IMG/VR virus record: IMGVR_UViG_3300031784_000142
Coordinates: 1-29,799 of that record
Length of the DNA stretch: 29,799 bases
Source of the DNA: a virus
Strand: one strand, 5' to 3'
Below the pieces are notes generated by a model. It was not told the origin of the DNA. It saw nothing but the letters and a program-made list of their open reading frames with translations, and searched no databases. Shown here piece after piece: positions 1 through 7,250 of this stretch. The position numbers and the translations under genes were made by a program. How positions within the stretch are numbered: the stretch's first letter is position 1; each line of letters starts with the position of its first letter.

Positions 1-205
1 GAAAACTCAATGAACGTAAAAATCCTCCTAGGCCTCCAATATGGACACCATCTTGATTGACATAATTGATGACTGCAAAGTTACGTAAGAATAAATTCAA
101 ACCATCAATGATAAGAACTCTATCATGTTTGTTAAACGTTGCTTTTCCAGGTTCATTACCTGGCTGAATGTTATCTAGTAACTTAAACAGATCTTTTTTA
201 TCCAT
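1..205 (-). CDS. rnh: RNase H / FEN-type 5' nuclease, N-terminal part (gene runs off the window)
   Basis: Only the first 68 codons are present; ATG at 205-203. The visible protein has a short polar lead (MDKKDLFKLL...), then a hydrophobic strand and acidic motif RVLIIDGLNLFLRNF at about residues 29-43, then an HIGGLGGFLRSL segment. This is the start of a PIN/FEN 5' nuclease: a strand ending in Asp that binds catalytic metal, then the glycine-rich segment found in T4-like phage RNase H homologues. In T4 this enzyme removes RNA primers and flaps on the lagging strand and works with gp32. It starts one base after the UvsX stop (207-209), so the two are surely co-transcribed. The remaining metal ligands lie outside the window, so activity cannot be judged. 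A general 5'-3' exonuclease annotation would be equivalent. Confidence 0.8.
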   Translation of the reverse strand, partial: MDKKDLFKLLDNIQPGNEPGKATFNKHDRVLIIDGLNLFLRNFAVINYVNQDGVHIGGLGGFLRSLSF

Positions 206-206
206 A

Positions 207-1292
207 TTATTCTTCGTCAATCAATGTTATATTTTCTTTACTTTCTTCCCATTCTGATTTGTCTTCAGTAAGACCAATACCATCAAGACTTCCTAAGATA
301 TGTACCCACTCATGAGCATGTTGTTTCTTATACTCATTAATATCTTTATTATCATCTTTAATAAAACCATGAACTGTAGCTACAACTGTATTTTTAGTTT
401 GTAGACCTGTAACGTGATTTTTATCTACTGATACTTTAGTGCGAACTGCAAATTCTACTTCTTTACCATCTTTAGTTGCTTTTAATTTACTAGTGCCACT
501 ATTAGTAATATTACCAAATGTGATTACAATAGAGCCATCTAAAAACATTGTCTCACCATTTTTCATCTTCATTTTAGGTTGAGCAAATATATTTTCAGCT
601 GGTGCGATCCAGATCTTATTAATTGCTACCATTGAATTTGTAAATTGTGAACTTTCTTTACGTGATAATGGAAAACGTTGATTAATAAAATTTCCAAATT
701 GTTGTGACATTGCACCTGCATTCCACATTGGATTATTTTTATTTGCTTCAACACTCATTTTACAAGGTATAGATCCTATTGAATCCCAAAAGAAACATAA
801 ATCATAAGGCAAATTACCTTTCTTTTGTTCATCTAACAAGTCAGCTATAAACTCTGCTACATCTTCAATAGTACCTAATGTACTTCTGTCAACATATAGG
901 AAGAAACCTTTATAATCTACAATTTCACCTGTTGTTGTGTCAACAACATCTTCAATTTGAAAACCCATTTGTTTAGCATGCTCCCAAGACCATTTCATCT
1001 CTGTAATAATGAACACAGGCAAAATGCCCATTTTCTGGGCATTAATTGCCAACTCAAGTAAAGCTGTTGTTTTACCTGTATTACTGTGTCCTCTTAAAAG
1101 ATTAATATGACCTATGGCTGCACCTGGAAGTGAAGTTGAATCTTGTAATGCTTCTGAAAATGGAATCCATCTCTGTTCTTTAAACTTAACTGTGCTGTTA
1201 AGTAATTTTTTCTCTTTGAATTTATCAAGGTTAAAACTTGATTTAATTTCTTCAGAGACTGCTGTCATTAAAGATTCTTTCTTTTTAGCCAT
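207..1292 (-). CDS. uvsX: UvsX-type RecA-like recombinase
   Basis: 361 aa, close to T4 UvsX (about 390 aa). RecA/UvsX ATPases coat single-stranded DNA and drive strand exchange, which phages use for recombination-dependent replication and repair. Seen: a Walker A loop GHSNTGKTT at residues 68-76, a strand ending in Glu in FIITEMKW (about 94-101, the position of the RecA catalytic Glu), and a Walker B-like LCFFWDSIGSI (165-175) with Asp170. The C-terminal tail is acidic (EDKSEWEESKENITLIDEE), as in many UvsX proteins. It lies 19 bp after the gp32-like gene and one base before the RNase H-like gene, a classic T4-type recombination/replication grouping. The upstream sequence has no Shine-Dalgarno. 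A replicative helicase core is the main alternative, but the context favours UvsX. Confidence 0.83.
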   Translation of the reverse strand: MAKKKESLMTAVSEEIKSSFNLDKFKEKKLLNSTVKFKEQRWIPFSEALQDSTSLPGAAIGHINLLRGHSNTGKTTALLELAINAQKMGILPVFIITEMKWSWEHAKQMGFQIEDVVDTTTGEIVDYKGFFLYVDRSTLGTIEDVAEFIADLLDEQKKGNLPYDLCFFWDSIGSIPCKMSVEANKNNPMWNAGAMSQQFGNFINQRFPLSRKESSQFTNSMVAINKIWIAPAENIFAQPKMKMKNGETMFLDGSIVITFGNITNSGTSKLKATKDGKEVEFAVRTKVSVDKNHVTGLQTKNTVVATVHGFIKDDNKDINEYKKQHAHEWVHILGSLDGIGLTEDKSEWEESKENITLIDEE

Positions 1293-1311
1293 AATTTGTA
1301 TTGATTAATTT

Positions 1312-2175
1312 TTATTCTTCGTCTTCAAATAAAGCATCAAACTTAGCTGCTTTAGATGTTTTAGTTGATGATGCTTTTAAAGCATAATTAGCTTTAGGAG
1401 CAGGAGCTTCATCTTCTCCATCCTCATCATCTTCCCAAGGTAAGTCTTTAGGAGCAGTATTAGTTGCCTTTGTAGGTGTTGCTACTTCTTCTTCCTCAGT
1501 TTCAGCTTCAGGATTTAAAAATTTCTCCAATACATTTTTAAGATCTTCAAATGTCATCTTCTTTTGAAGTTCAAGAACATTTGGTTGTTCAGATAACCAA
1601 GACTTAATTTCATTTTTATCAGTACCAAGTGGTGATGTTTTTGGTTTAACACGAATTGAACACTTGATACCTTGACGACCACCAATATCACCAGTCACTG
1701 CTTCAACTGTGAAGTCACGACCATCATTGATGTCTGTAAAGTCTCCATAATCCTCATCCTCAGCAATACCGAGCAATTGTATATAGATTTCTTTACCAAA
1801 TTCCCAGAGGCGAACACCTTTATCTTCTTCACCACGAACAACTACAGGAGCAAAAACTCGCATTTTAGGATCTAATTTCTTAGCCAATTGCCAATTTTCT
1901 TTCTCACTTGTGTTACGAAGTTGTTTAGCGAACTCAACAATAGGATCTTTTTCACCCCAGTTGGTCAAAGCATAAATAGGAAATTTAGAGAATCCGTAGT
2001 GTACAAACACTTCTTGAAATGGATTTTCTTTGTTGAGAGTTGAAGGTACAATTCGGATTTGATACTTACCTTCTTGTTTTGGTTTCCAATAGTACTTGGA
2101 ATAATCGACCTTTTCTTTTTTCTGTCCGGACGACTGTAGAGAATTCAATCTCTGTTTGATAGCATTAATGTCCAT
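1312..2175 (-). CDS. 32: gp32-like single-stranded DNA-binding protein
   Basis: 287 aa (T4 gp32 is 301 aa). Gp32 coats single-stranded DNA at the fork and recruits polymerase, recombinase and primase/helicase partners. Seen: a basic N-terminus (INAIKQRLNSLQSSGQKKEK) that fits the cooperativity segment, an aromatic- and basic-rich core starting YSKYYWKPKQEGKYQIRIVP, which is the typical entry to the gp32 OB fold, and a long acidic C-terminal region (ETEEEE..., WEDDEDGEDE) ending FDALFEDEE, typical of the partner-binding tail. Only one Cys is present (GIKCSIRV), so the zinc-binding site of T4 gp32 cannot form. It precedes uvsX by 19 bp and follows a 125-bp leader containing an inverted repeat. 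Identification rests on architecture and neighbours and is strong. Confidence 0.87.
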   Translation of the reverse strand: MDINAIKQRLNSLQSSGQKKEKVDYSKYYWKPKQEGKYQIRIVPSTLNKENPFQEVFVHYGFSKFPIYALTNWGEKDPIVEFAKQLRNTSEKENWQLAKKLDPKMRVFAPVVVRGEEDKGVRLWEFGKEIYIQLLGIAEDEDYGDFTDINDGRDFTVEAVTGDIGGRQGIKCSIRVKPKTSPLGTDKNEIKSWLSEQPNVLELQKKMTFEDLKNVLEKFLNPEAETEEEEVATPTKATNTAPKDLPWEDDEDGEDEAPAPKANYALKASSTKTSKAAKFDALFEDEE

Positions 2176-2300
2176 AAAAATTTGGTTTTTAAATTGTTAA
2201 TATAATATACTACTTATTTTTAATAAGGCCAAGCTAGCTTCTAAGAGCTTATAAACGGCCATGTCTTAAGTATTCAGTGTTAACGTTAGTTACCAATAAA
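2176..2300 (-). promoter_or_regulatory. Leader/intergenic region upstream of the gp32-like gene with an inverted repeat
   Basis: This is the longest gene-free stretch in the window (125 bp). It contains the perfect palindrome AAGCTAGCTT at 2231-2240, a second AGCTT at 2246-2250, and flanking GGCC blocks at 2227-2230 and 2257-2260, so an imperfect hairpin can form. A/T-rich sequence with TATATTATATT-like stretches lies between the hairpin and the ATG. T4 gp32 represses its own translation by binding a structured leader, so a regulatory leader here is plausible but not shown. No run of T follows the hairpin, so it is a weak terminator candidate. I cannot assign a promoter with confidence. Confidence 0.35.
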
Positions 2301-2777
2301 TTACAACTCAACAATCTTATACACCTTTGTGTTCAATTGTTTTAATTCATTATGTTGGGTTAATAAGATACAATTCCTATAATGCATCCAGTTAATTCTG
2401 TAAGTCACATCCACTACACCACCATTTAGCTTCTTAATTAATTCATTAAGTGCGTTAATAGTGTATAGCGTGTTAGTTTCCTTTTTACGGTGAACCAATA
2501 TAGTGTTTTCAGGAATTTCGTTTAAATTGGAGTAGTCGATATTATATGTGCAAACATATTCATCGCTATTCTTGATCTGTAAGACAAATATTTTGTTGTA
2601 CAGTACATCATACTGGCTTCTTATATTGTCTATAAGACTATCAATCTCATCTAATTCTGAAAATGTGCAAAATAGTTTGTTACTCACATCATCAAAGTTT
2701 AAGTCTGTTATATCAAACCCATAAGGTTTATTATACATATGTTGTGAGTAAGCTAAGGTCATAGTAGTTGTATCCAT
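2301..2777 (-). CDS. Unidentified protein overlapping the DNA polymerase gene
   Basis: 158 aa from the first ATG (2777), which overlaps the end of the polymerase gene by 47 bp. A later ATG at 2738-2736 would cut the overlap to 8 bp and give 145 aa starting MYNKPYGFDITDLNFDD. The conserved-looking acidic segment starts only after this second Met, and neither site has a Shine-Dalgarno, so the downstream start is a serious alternative. The protein is a soluble mixed alpha/beta chain with no signal peptide or membrane segment. I recognise no catalytic motif. Its place between polymerase and gp32 suggests a role in replication or its control, which is inference only. Confidence 0.7.
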   Translation of the reverse strand: MDTTTMTLAYSQHMYNKPYGFDITDLNFDDVSNKLFCTFSELDEIDSLIDNIRSQYDVLYNKIFVLQIKNSDEYVCTYNIDYSNLNEIPENTILVHRKKETNTLYTINALNELIKKLNGGVVDVTYRINWMHYRNCILLTQHNELKQLNTKVYKIVEL

Positions 2778-4005
2778 ATTTCATTTTGTATTTTAAGCCA
2801 TAACTAGCAAAAACAGAACATATATCTTCTAACAATTCTAATTCATCTTTGCTAATGTCAAATAAGAAAGCGTCGTAAGTATACAATACTAATTTAGTTT
2901 TATGACCTTTTATTATTGGTAATATATCTTGTAATATTAAAATATTTTGTGATGTTTCTAAATTTTGGACCCAATAATTAAATAACTTTTGAGGACCCAT
3001 ATTAGGTAGTTGTTCCTTATAGAACCTATGATTTGATATAGGGCATTCAATATAACCCTCAGTATTAAACTGTTCCCATAAAGTATCTATTAATGTTTGG
3101 GTTTTAGAGAAAAATTCTAAATCTTTATATTGATCAAAAATACCTCCATACAGTTGTTTAAAGGTAAGTTCTTTACTTGTTTTATAATCTACTCCATACA
3201 TTTGAGCCATATGATCATGTATTGACTCATCTCCAAAATCATATCCTATTTGTTTAGCAATTAGGGTTGGGTGGTAAGAATCAATATCAATATCAACAAA
3301 TTTTCCATTAGTAGAAACAAATGCTTGTCTACTTTTATCTTTAGGTAAAACAGCAAAATTGATACCATTGAAACTATTTGATGGTCTTTTAGTTGTAGTG
3401 TCTACATTGTACTGTGAGTATACTACATTGTTTTTTATTGAATAGAGGGTATTGTTTGGTGTAAAATAATCGTCTATAAGCGTTGTATTTACACTAATAC
3501 CACTTGATTCTATAATGTAGAAACACTCTATTGCTTTATTATAAAATTCAGATTGTAAAGTGAAGTTTATATGTTTAAAATATTCTTCACAGCGCTCATA
3601 ATGCTTAGCAATAGGAATAAATTTGTTTATATCATTTCGGTTTGGATATTGCCTATGGTAATAATCATAGATAGGAAATGATAAGTTCTCTGTATTGATA
3701 GGGGCATGTATTAAATTCTTTTTATTTAAAAAATACATACTTGTTTTCTTATCTCTAACAAATACTTCTTTATAACTAGCTATAAACTTTTTTACTTGTT
3801 GAAATGGAATTAAAAATGCTTCATTATGTAAGATAGGAATAACATATCCTTTTTTATCACCTTCAGGTCTAATATAAACTAATGAAACATCATTTAAGAC
3901 AGGATGTATTAGATCATGATTTAGAATAAGCTCAACAAAACATCTGTTAGTTTGCTGTTGAACAAACTCTTCAAATTGATGTTGACTTTCTATTAGATAA
4001 TACAT
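2731..4005 (-). CDS. Divergent, short family A (Pol I-like) DNA polymerase
   Basis: 424 aa, far shorter than T7 gp5 (about 700 aa). Family A signatures occur in order. A TKRPSNSFNGINFAVLP stretch (205-221) matches the 'GRLSS..PNLQNIP' region, followed by RQAFV. Motif A is D240 in DIDSYHPTLIA. Motif B (O helix) has K278, F282, Y286 and G287 with exact K-x3-F-x3-YG spacing. NYWVQ (343-347) corresponds to the 'N..(I/M)QG' helix before motif C. Motif C is YTYDAFLFD with D378, where the usual H-D-E is reduced to Y-D-A. Residues 20-145 look like the remains of the 3'-5' exonuclease domain but lack an obvious DxE pair. Phe282 rather than Tyr predicts discrimination against dideoxynucleotides. It heads the replication block, 45 bp after the baseplate genes. 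Motif A also resembles the family B DxxSLYPS pattern, but motif B spacing and the other motifs favour family A. Confidence 0.8.
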   Translation of the reverse strand: MYYLIESQHQFEEFVQQQTNRCFVELILNHDLIHPVLNDVSLVYIRPEGDKKGYVIPILHNEAFLIPFQQVKKFIASYKEVFVRDKKTSMYFLNKKNLIHAPINTENLSFPIYDYYHRQYPNRNDINKFIPIAKHYERCEEYFKHINFTLQSEFYNKAIECFYIIESSGISVNTTLIDDYFTPNNTLYSIKNNVVYSQYNVDTTTKRPSNSFNGINFAVLPKDKSRQAFVSTNGKFVDIDIDSYHPTLIAKQIGYDFGDESIHDHMAQMYGVDYKTSKELTFKQLYGGIFDQYKDLEFFSKTQTLIDTLWEQFNTEGYIECPISNHRFYKEQLPNMGPQKLFNYWVQNLETSQNILILQDILPIIKGHKTKLVLYTYDAFLFDISKDELELLEDICSVFASYGLKYKMKYGYNYYDLSLLTTYV

Positions 4006-4050
4006 AACCTTTATTTACCATAATATAACAAAAAATTATCTTAAGCCAAG

Positions 4051-4587
4051 CTAAGGTTTTTCTTTGTAATATTGAGTCCAGTTTTCTTTTAAATAAAGAC
4101 CTAAACCAAAAACTGATTTTTTTTGTTCAACTGTTATAGTAGAGTTTTGGTTTGTTTGAGCTACTTGATTTATGTCACCTGTTAATTTCCATATTAAAAG
4201 AACAGGATTATATAATTGCCAAGGCACTTGAGGATTACGTTGGATATAACTGTCATAAGTTTTTTTATCTGTTTCAATAAAAAGAGGTTGGTTATATTTC
4301 ACTAAAAAATGACGATTAAAAAATCCATTTTTATAGTCTTGGTCTGTAGGGAAAAGTGGGGATTGAGCAAGACCAATTGGTTTTGGCAGTCCAGTTATAA
4401 CTTTTGTTGGTTCAAATTTAACTATTTCCTTTGAATTGGGGGTGTTTTGATCTTGGCCTGTAAAGAATTTCCCATTATATAAAGCATAGTACGGTCCAAT
4501 ATAAAAGTCACTTGTGCCTTGATAAACAAATTGTTTATTAGAAGCATAAAGACCAGTTTTAATTTTATTTTTAGGTAGATAAGCCAT
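4051..4587 (-). CDS. Unidentified protein at the end of the baseplate block
   Basis: 178 aa, TAG stop at 4051-4053. Its ATG overlaps the stop of the 781-aa gene in a TAATG arrangement (4585-4589), so translation is likely coupled. The N-terminal half is rich in Tyr, Gly and Lys (KTGLYASNKQFVYQGTSDFY, then IGPYYALYNGKFFTG), like a beta-structured virion protein. The C-terminal part has a hydrophobic PWQLYNPVLLIWKL segment that is too short and mixed to be called membrane-spanning. No enzyme motif is seen. Its position suggests a baseplate, hub or tail-tip accessory protein. This is inference from context; I do not recognise the family by name. Confidence 0.72.
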   Translation of the reverse strand: MAYLPKNKIKTGLYASNKQFVYQGTSDFYIGPYYALYNGKFFTGQDQNTPNSKEIVKFEPTKVITGLPKPIGLAQSPLFPTDQDYKNGFFNRHFLVKYNQPLFIETDKKTYDSYIQRNPQVPWQLYNPVLLIWKLTGDINQVAQTNQNSTITVEQKKSVFGLGLYLKENWTQYYKEKP

Positions 4588-6932
4588 TACTCAGATTTTG
4601 GTAATAATGAAATTGGTGGTTTTGGGTTTTGAAGTGGTTTCTTATAAGGTATACCTATAGTATTAATAACTGTTTCCCAACCTTTAGAAGCATCTACTTT
4701 ATGTTCTATAGTTGTAGTTATAAATTTTAATCTATTATAATATTCTTTAGGCAATAGGTTTTCAGTTATAGTAAAAACTTGATATTGTTTGAGACCACTT
4801 ATACCTTTAACCGTTAAGTTAAGATTTAAAGGTATAAATATAGTTCCAGGTATAGTACCATCTTGTGTAGCATTATATAAATCTTTTTGAAGCACATTCA
4901 TAATATAATTACTATAGTAATCAATATCATCAGGACTTAATGATTTTTTCTGAGTGGTGGAATTTAATAATGTTATAAAATTACTAAACTCTTTTTCAAC
5001 ATTAGCTTGTTCTTCAGCTATTTTCTTTTCAGTATCTTCATCAGTTGGATTATTAGCATTAGCTTTAACTGTCACAATTCTATCTGTTATACCTGAATTA
5101 ATATTACTGTATGAAGTTGAAGCAGCAGATAAGGAACTGCCTCCTCCTTGCGCGCCTAGAGCTATAGCATTTCCAATTGATGAATATATATCTGTTTTTA
5201 AGCCAAAACTTGTAACAAAACTACCTGTCCCAGGAGTTTGTTTTGGATTAAAATAATTAACACTAATTTGAGATATTTCATTAGTAGCTTGATATTTCAC
5301 AGGCACTAAAGCTGTGTCTACAATAGAAAAAGTATTAGTAGCATCATCATAATCAATTTCAAATTTATTTATACCGCCTAAAGCTGAGCTAATACCATCT
5401 AATAATGACATTATAAATGATTGTAAAGCTATATCACCATCCTCATCTACGTTATTATCTAAAGAAGATATAATGTAATCTATATTAACATATATATGCA
5501 TAGTTTTAGCTACATATGGATTCGCGTCATCTTTAATTCTATATTTAGTACTAATATTACTCATAGGCCCTGTTTTAGGATCAGTAGATAAAGGTATTAA
5601 AGCTATTCTAGGATCAATAGGGACTTGGTTAAGTGTAGTTAAACACTCATTAGCATCATAATCATGATTTATTTTAAATATTGGAGGTGAACCATGAGTT
5701 GGTGCATCAGGAGAAGGAGGTGGTTGGTTTAATGTTTGAGCATTTGAAAGTTCTTCTAATTTTGTAGAAGAATAAATTTCATTTTTACTGATATCGTAAT
5801 ATAATATAAATGATTCTATTATTCGTAATAAAGCACCTAATTTTATATAATATTGATCACTTTGAATGTCTTTTCCATTTTTATTTGTTGTGACTTGAAG
5901 ATTTGGAAATTTTACTCTAATAGCTTCTTTTTCAGATAAAACCTTATTAGATGTTAAAGCACTATTATCATCCCCAGGTTCATTATAATTTGATTTGCGG
6001 CTAGATAAGCATTCTAGAGCTTCAGAATTTAGACAATTTTCAGGATCTCCAGTGTTATATCCATTTAAAAAACCATCTTTATTTAGTTTTCCATTTTGTC
6101 TAATTGTGCCTAGTATATGATGAAGATCAGATTTAGAATATCTATTATCATCTTTGTCTTCTTTTTTATTTGGGTCAAAATTAGTGTTAATTTTTAATGA
6201 TTCTATAACATCACCAGTAGATATAGCTGAAATGGTAACAACATATGTTCCATTTTCTTGGACTTCCCATTGAAAGTTTTTAATCCATCCAAAAAAAGCA
6301 TCATAATTACCACATGATTCTTTTCTTCTTTTTTCTAATTCTACTAATATTGTAGATGAAGTTTTACCTCCAGCTAAAAAAGCATCAGAAAAATTAGGTA
6401 TATCAAATCCTTGTTTTAATTTTCCTTCATTATCATAATAAACTGTGTGGCCCCATTCTAACAATAATGTGTATTTCAATTTTAAAAACAAAATGTTGAT
6501 AATATGAAGCTGAGTTATGTTATGACATATAAGTTGAATATTAGCTTCACGGATTGTACCACGGTTTAAGGTTTTAACATCCATTTGAGTTATACCTGGT
6601 GGTGGTACAAAACCATAGTCTGTACTAGAAGCAAATCCATATGATGAATCTGATAGATTATATCCTACACCTGAAGTGAAATTTCCATTAAAACGAGCGG
6701 CTTCTAAAATATATTGTTTAGCTAAAAGATTCCCAGCTAAATTTAATGGTAAACCATATTCTGTTAAAACATTTGGTCCTACATCAACTCCTGAGGTTAA
6801 TCTTATAAAAGTAGTATTAGAAGTTAAATATAATAATAAATCATTATCTTTATTAAATGATGATAATTTTTCTTGACGTTTGTTAATTTGATTTTTAACA
6901 TAGTCTTTAAAAGTTTCCCCTAAAATAGCCAT
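4587..6932 (-). CDS. Large baseplate protein, putative hub/central spike component
   Basis: 781 aa, starting two bases after the LysM-like gene. The conserved-looking core is GITQMDVKTLNRGTIREANI (about residues 113-132), then a long helix and KLKYTLLLEWGHTVYYDNEG. A large beta-rich middle region carries Asn- and Asp-rich linkers. A Ser/Ala-rich stretch (about 590-620) precedes a basic/acidic helical segment. The C-terminal domain includes FIPLNLNLTVKGISGLKQYQ and ends in a Pro-rich tail. In contractile tails the gene after the LysM adaptor usually encodes the hub or VgrG/gp27-like protein, and size and position fit. I cannot show a gp27 or gp5 fold from sequence alone and see no lysozyme or metallopeptidase motif. 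'Baseplate structural protein' is secure; 'hub' is inference. Confidence 0.72.
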   Translation of the reverse strand: MAILGETFKDYVKNQINKRQEKLSSFNKDNDLLLYLTSNTTFIRLTSGVDVGPNVLTEYGLPLNLAGNLLAKQYILEAARFNGNFTSGVGYNLSDSSYGFASSTDYGFVPPPGITQMDVKTLNRGTIREANIQLICHNITQLHIINILFLKLKYTLLLEWGHTVYYDNEGKLKQGFDIPNFSDAFLAGGKTSSTILVELEKRRKESCGNYDAFFGWIKNFQWEVQENGTYVVTISAISTGDVIESLKINTNFDPNKKEDKDDNRYSKSDLHHILGTIRQNGKLNKDGFLNGYNTGDPENCLNSEALECLSSRKSNYNEPGDDNSALTSNKVLSEKEAIRVKFPNLQVTTNKNGKDIQSDQYYIKLGALLRIIESFILYYDISKNEIYSSTKLEELSNAQTLNQPPPSPDAPTHGSPPIFKINHDYDANECLTTLNQVPIDPRIALIPLSTDPKTGPMSNISTKYRIKDDANPYVAKTMHIYVNIDYIISSLDNNVDEDGDIALQSFIMSLLDGISSALGGINKFEIDYDDATNTFSIVDTALVPVKYQATNEISQISVNYFNPKQTPGTGSFVTSFGLKTDIYSSIGNAIALGAQGGGSSLSAASTSYSNINSGITDRIVTVKANANNPTDEDTEKKIAEEQANVEKEFSNFITLLNSTTQKKSLSPDDIDYYSNYIMNVLQKDLYNATQDGTIPGTIFIPLNLNLTVKGISGLKQYQVFTITENLLPKEYYNRLKFITTTIEHKVDASKGWETVINTIGIPYKKPLQNPKPPISLLPKSE

Positions 6933-6934
6933 AA

Positions 6935-7234
6935 CTATGAATTTAAAGCATTGTAACTTGATATTATACTAGACACATCAGATGGAATTCGAATTTGAGT
7001 TTCTAAAGGCAAATACAATGAATTTTGAAAAGCATTAGGATTAGCTATAGATATTATCCACCACAAAGTAGGATCACCATAATATTGATTAGCTAATAAA
7101 TCAAATCTATCACCATCAGCTGATATGACATAAATATCATTAACAGATAAAGGGACTTCAGGGTATTGAACAGCCCTGTAGTAACTTACACCTTGAGGGT
7201 TTTTTATGACACGTGTATTTTGGTAGCGATTCAT
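6935..7234 (-). CDS. 53: gp53-like baseplate protein with LysM-type domain
   Basis: 99 aa. Residues 34-84 form a LysM-like module: IYVISADGDRFDLLANQYYG, then DPTLWWIISIANP, ending in LPLETQIRIP. The pattern 'GDRfDlLA..YYGDp.lWW.Ia.aN...l.lp.gt.iRIP' is the signature of the T4 gp53 / Afp7-type adaptor family, which joins the tube or hub to the baseplate wedge in contractile tails. T4 gp53 is longer (196 aa); this is the minimal form. It lies 16 bp after the 550-aa gene and 2 bp before the hub candidate, within one likely transcript. The LysM fold here is used for protein-protein contact, not cell-wall binding. That point is family knowledge. Confidence 0.86.
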   Translation of the reverse strand: MNRYQNTRVIKNPQGVSYYRAVQYPEVPLSVNDIYVISADGDRFDLLANQYYGDPTLWWIISIANPNAFQNSLYLPLETQIRIPSDVSSIISSYNALNS

Positions 7235-7250
7235 AACTTTAAATAATTAT

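Noticed and set aside
2227-2260. Inverted repeat as an intrinsic terminator after the 158-aa gene
   Set aside because: The stem is interrupted and no T run follows on the minus strand; a leader structure for gp32 is more likely.
2731-4005. YTYDAF motif as a reverse transcriptase active site, with a diversity-generating retroelement acting on the fibres
   Set aside because: Family A polymerase motifs are present in order and the YxDD box is absent. No template/variable repeat pair was noticed.
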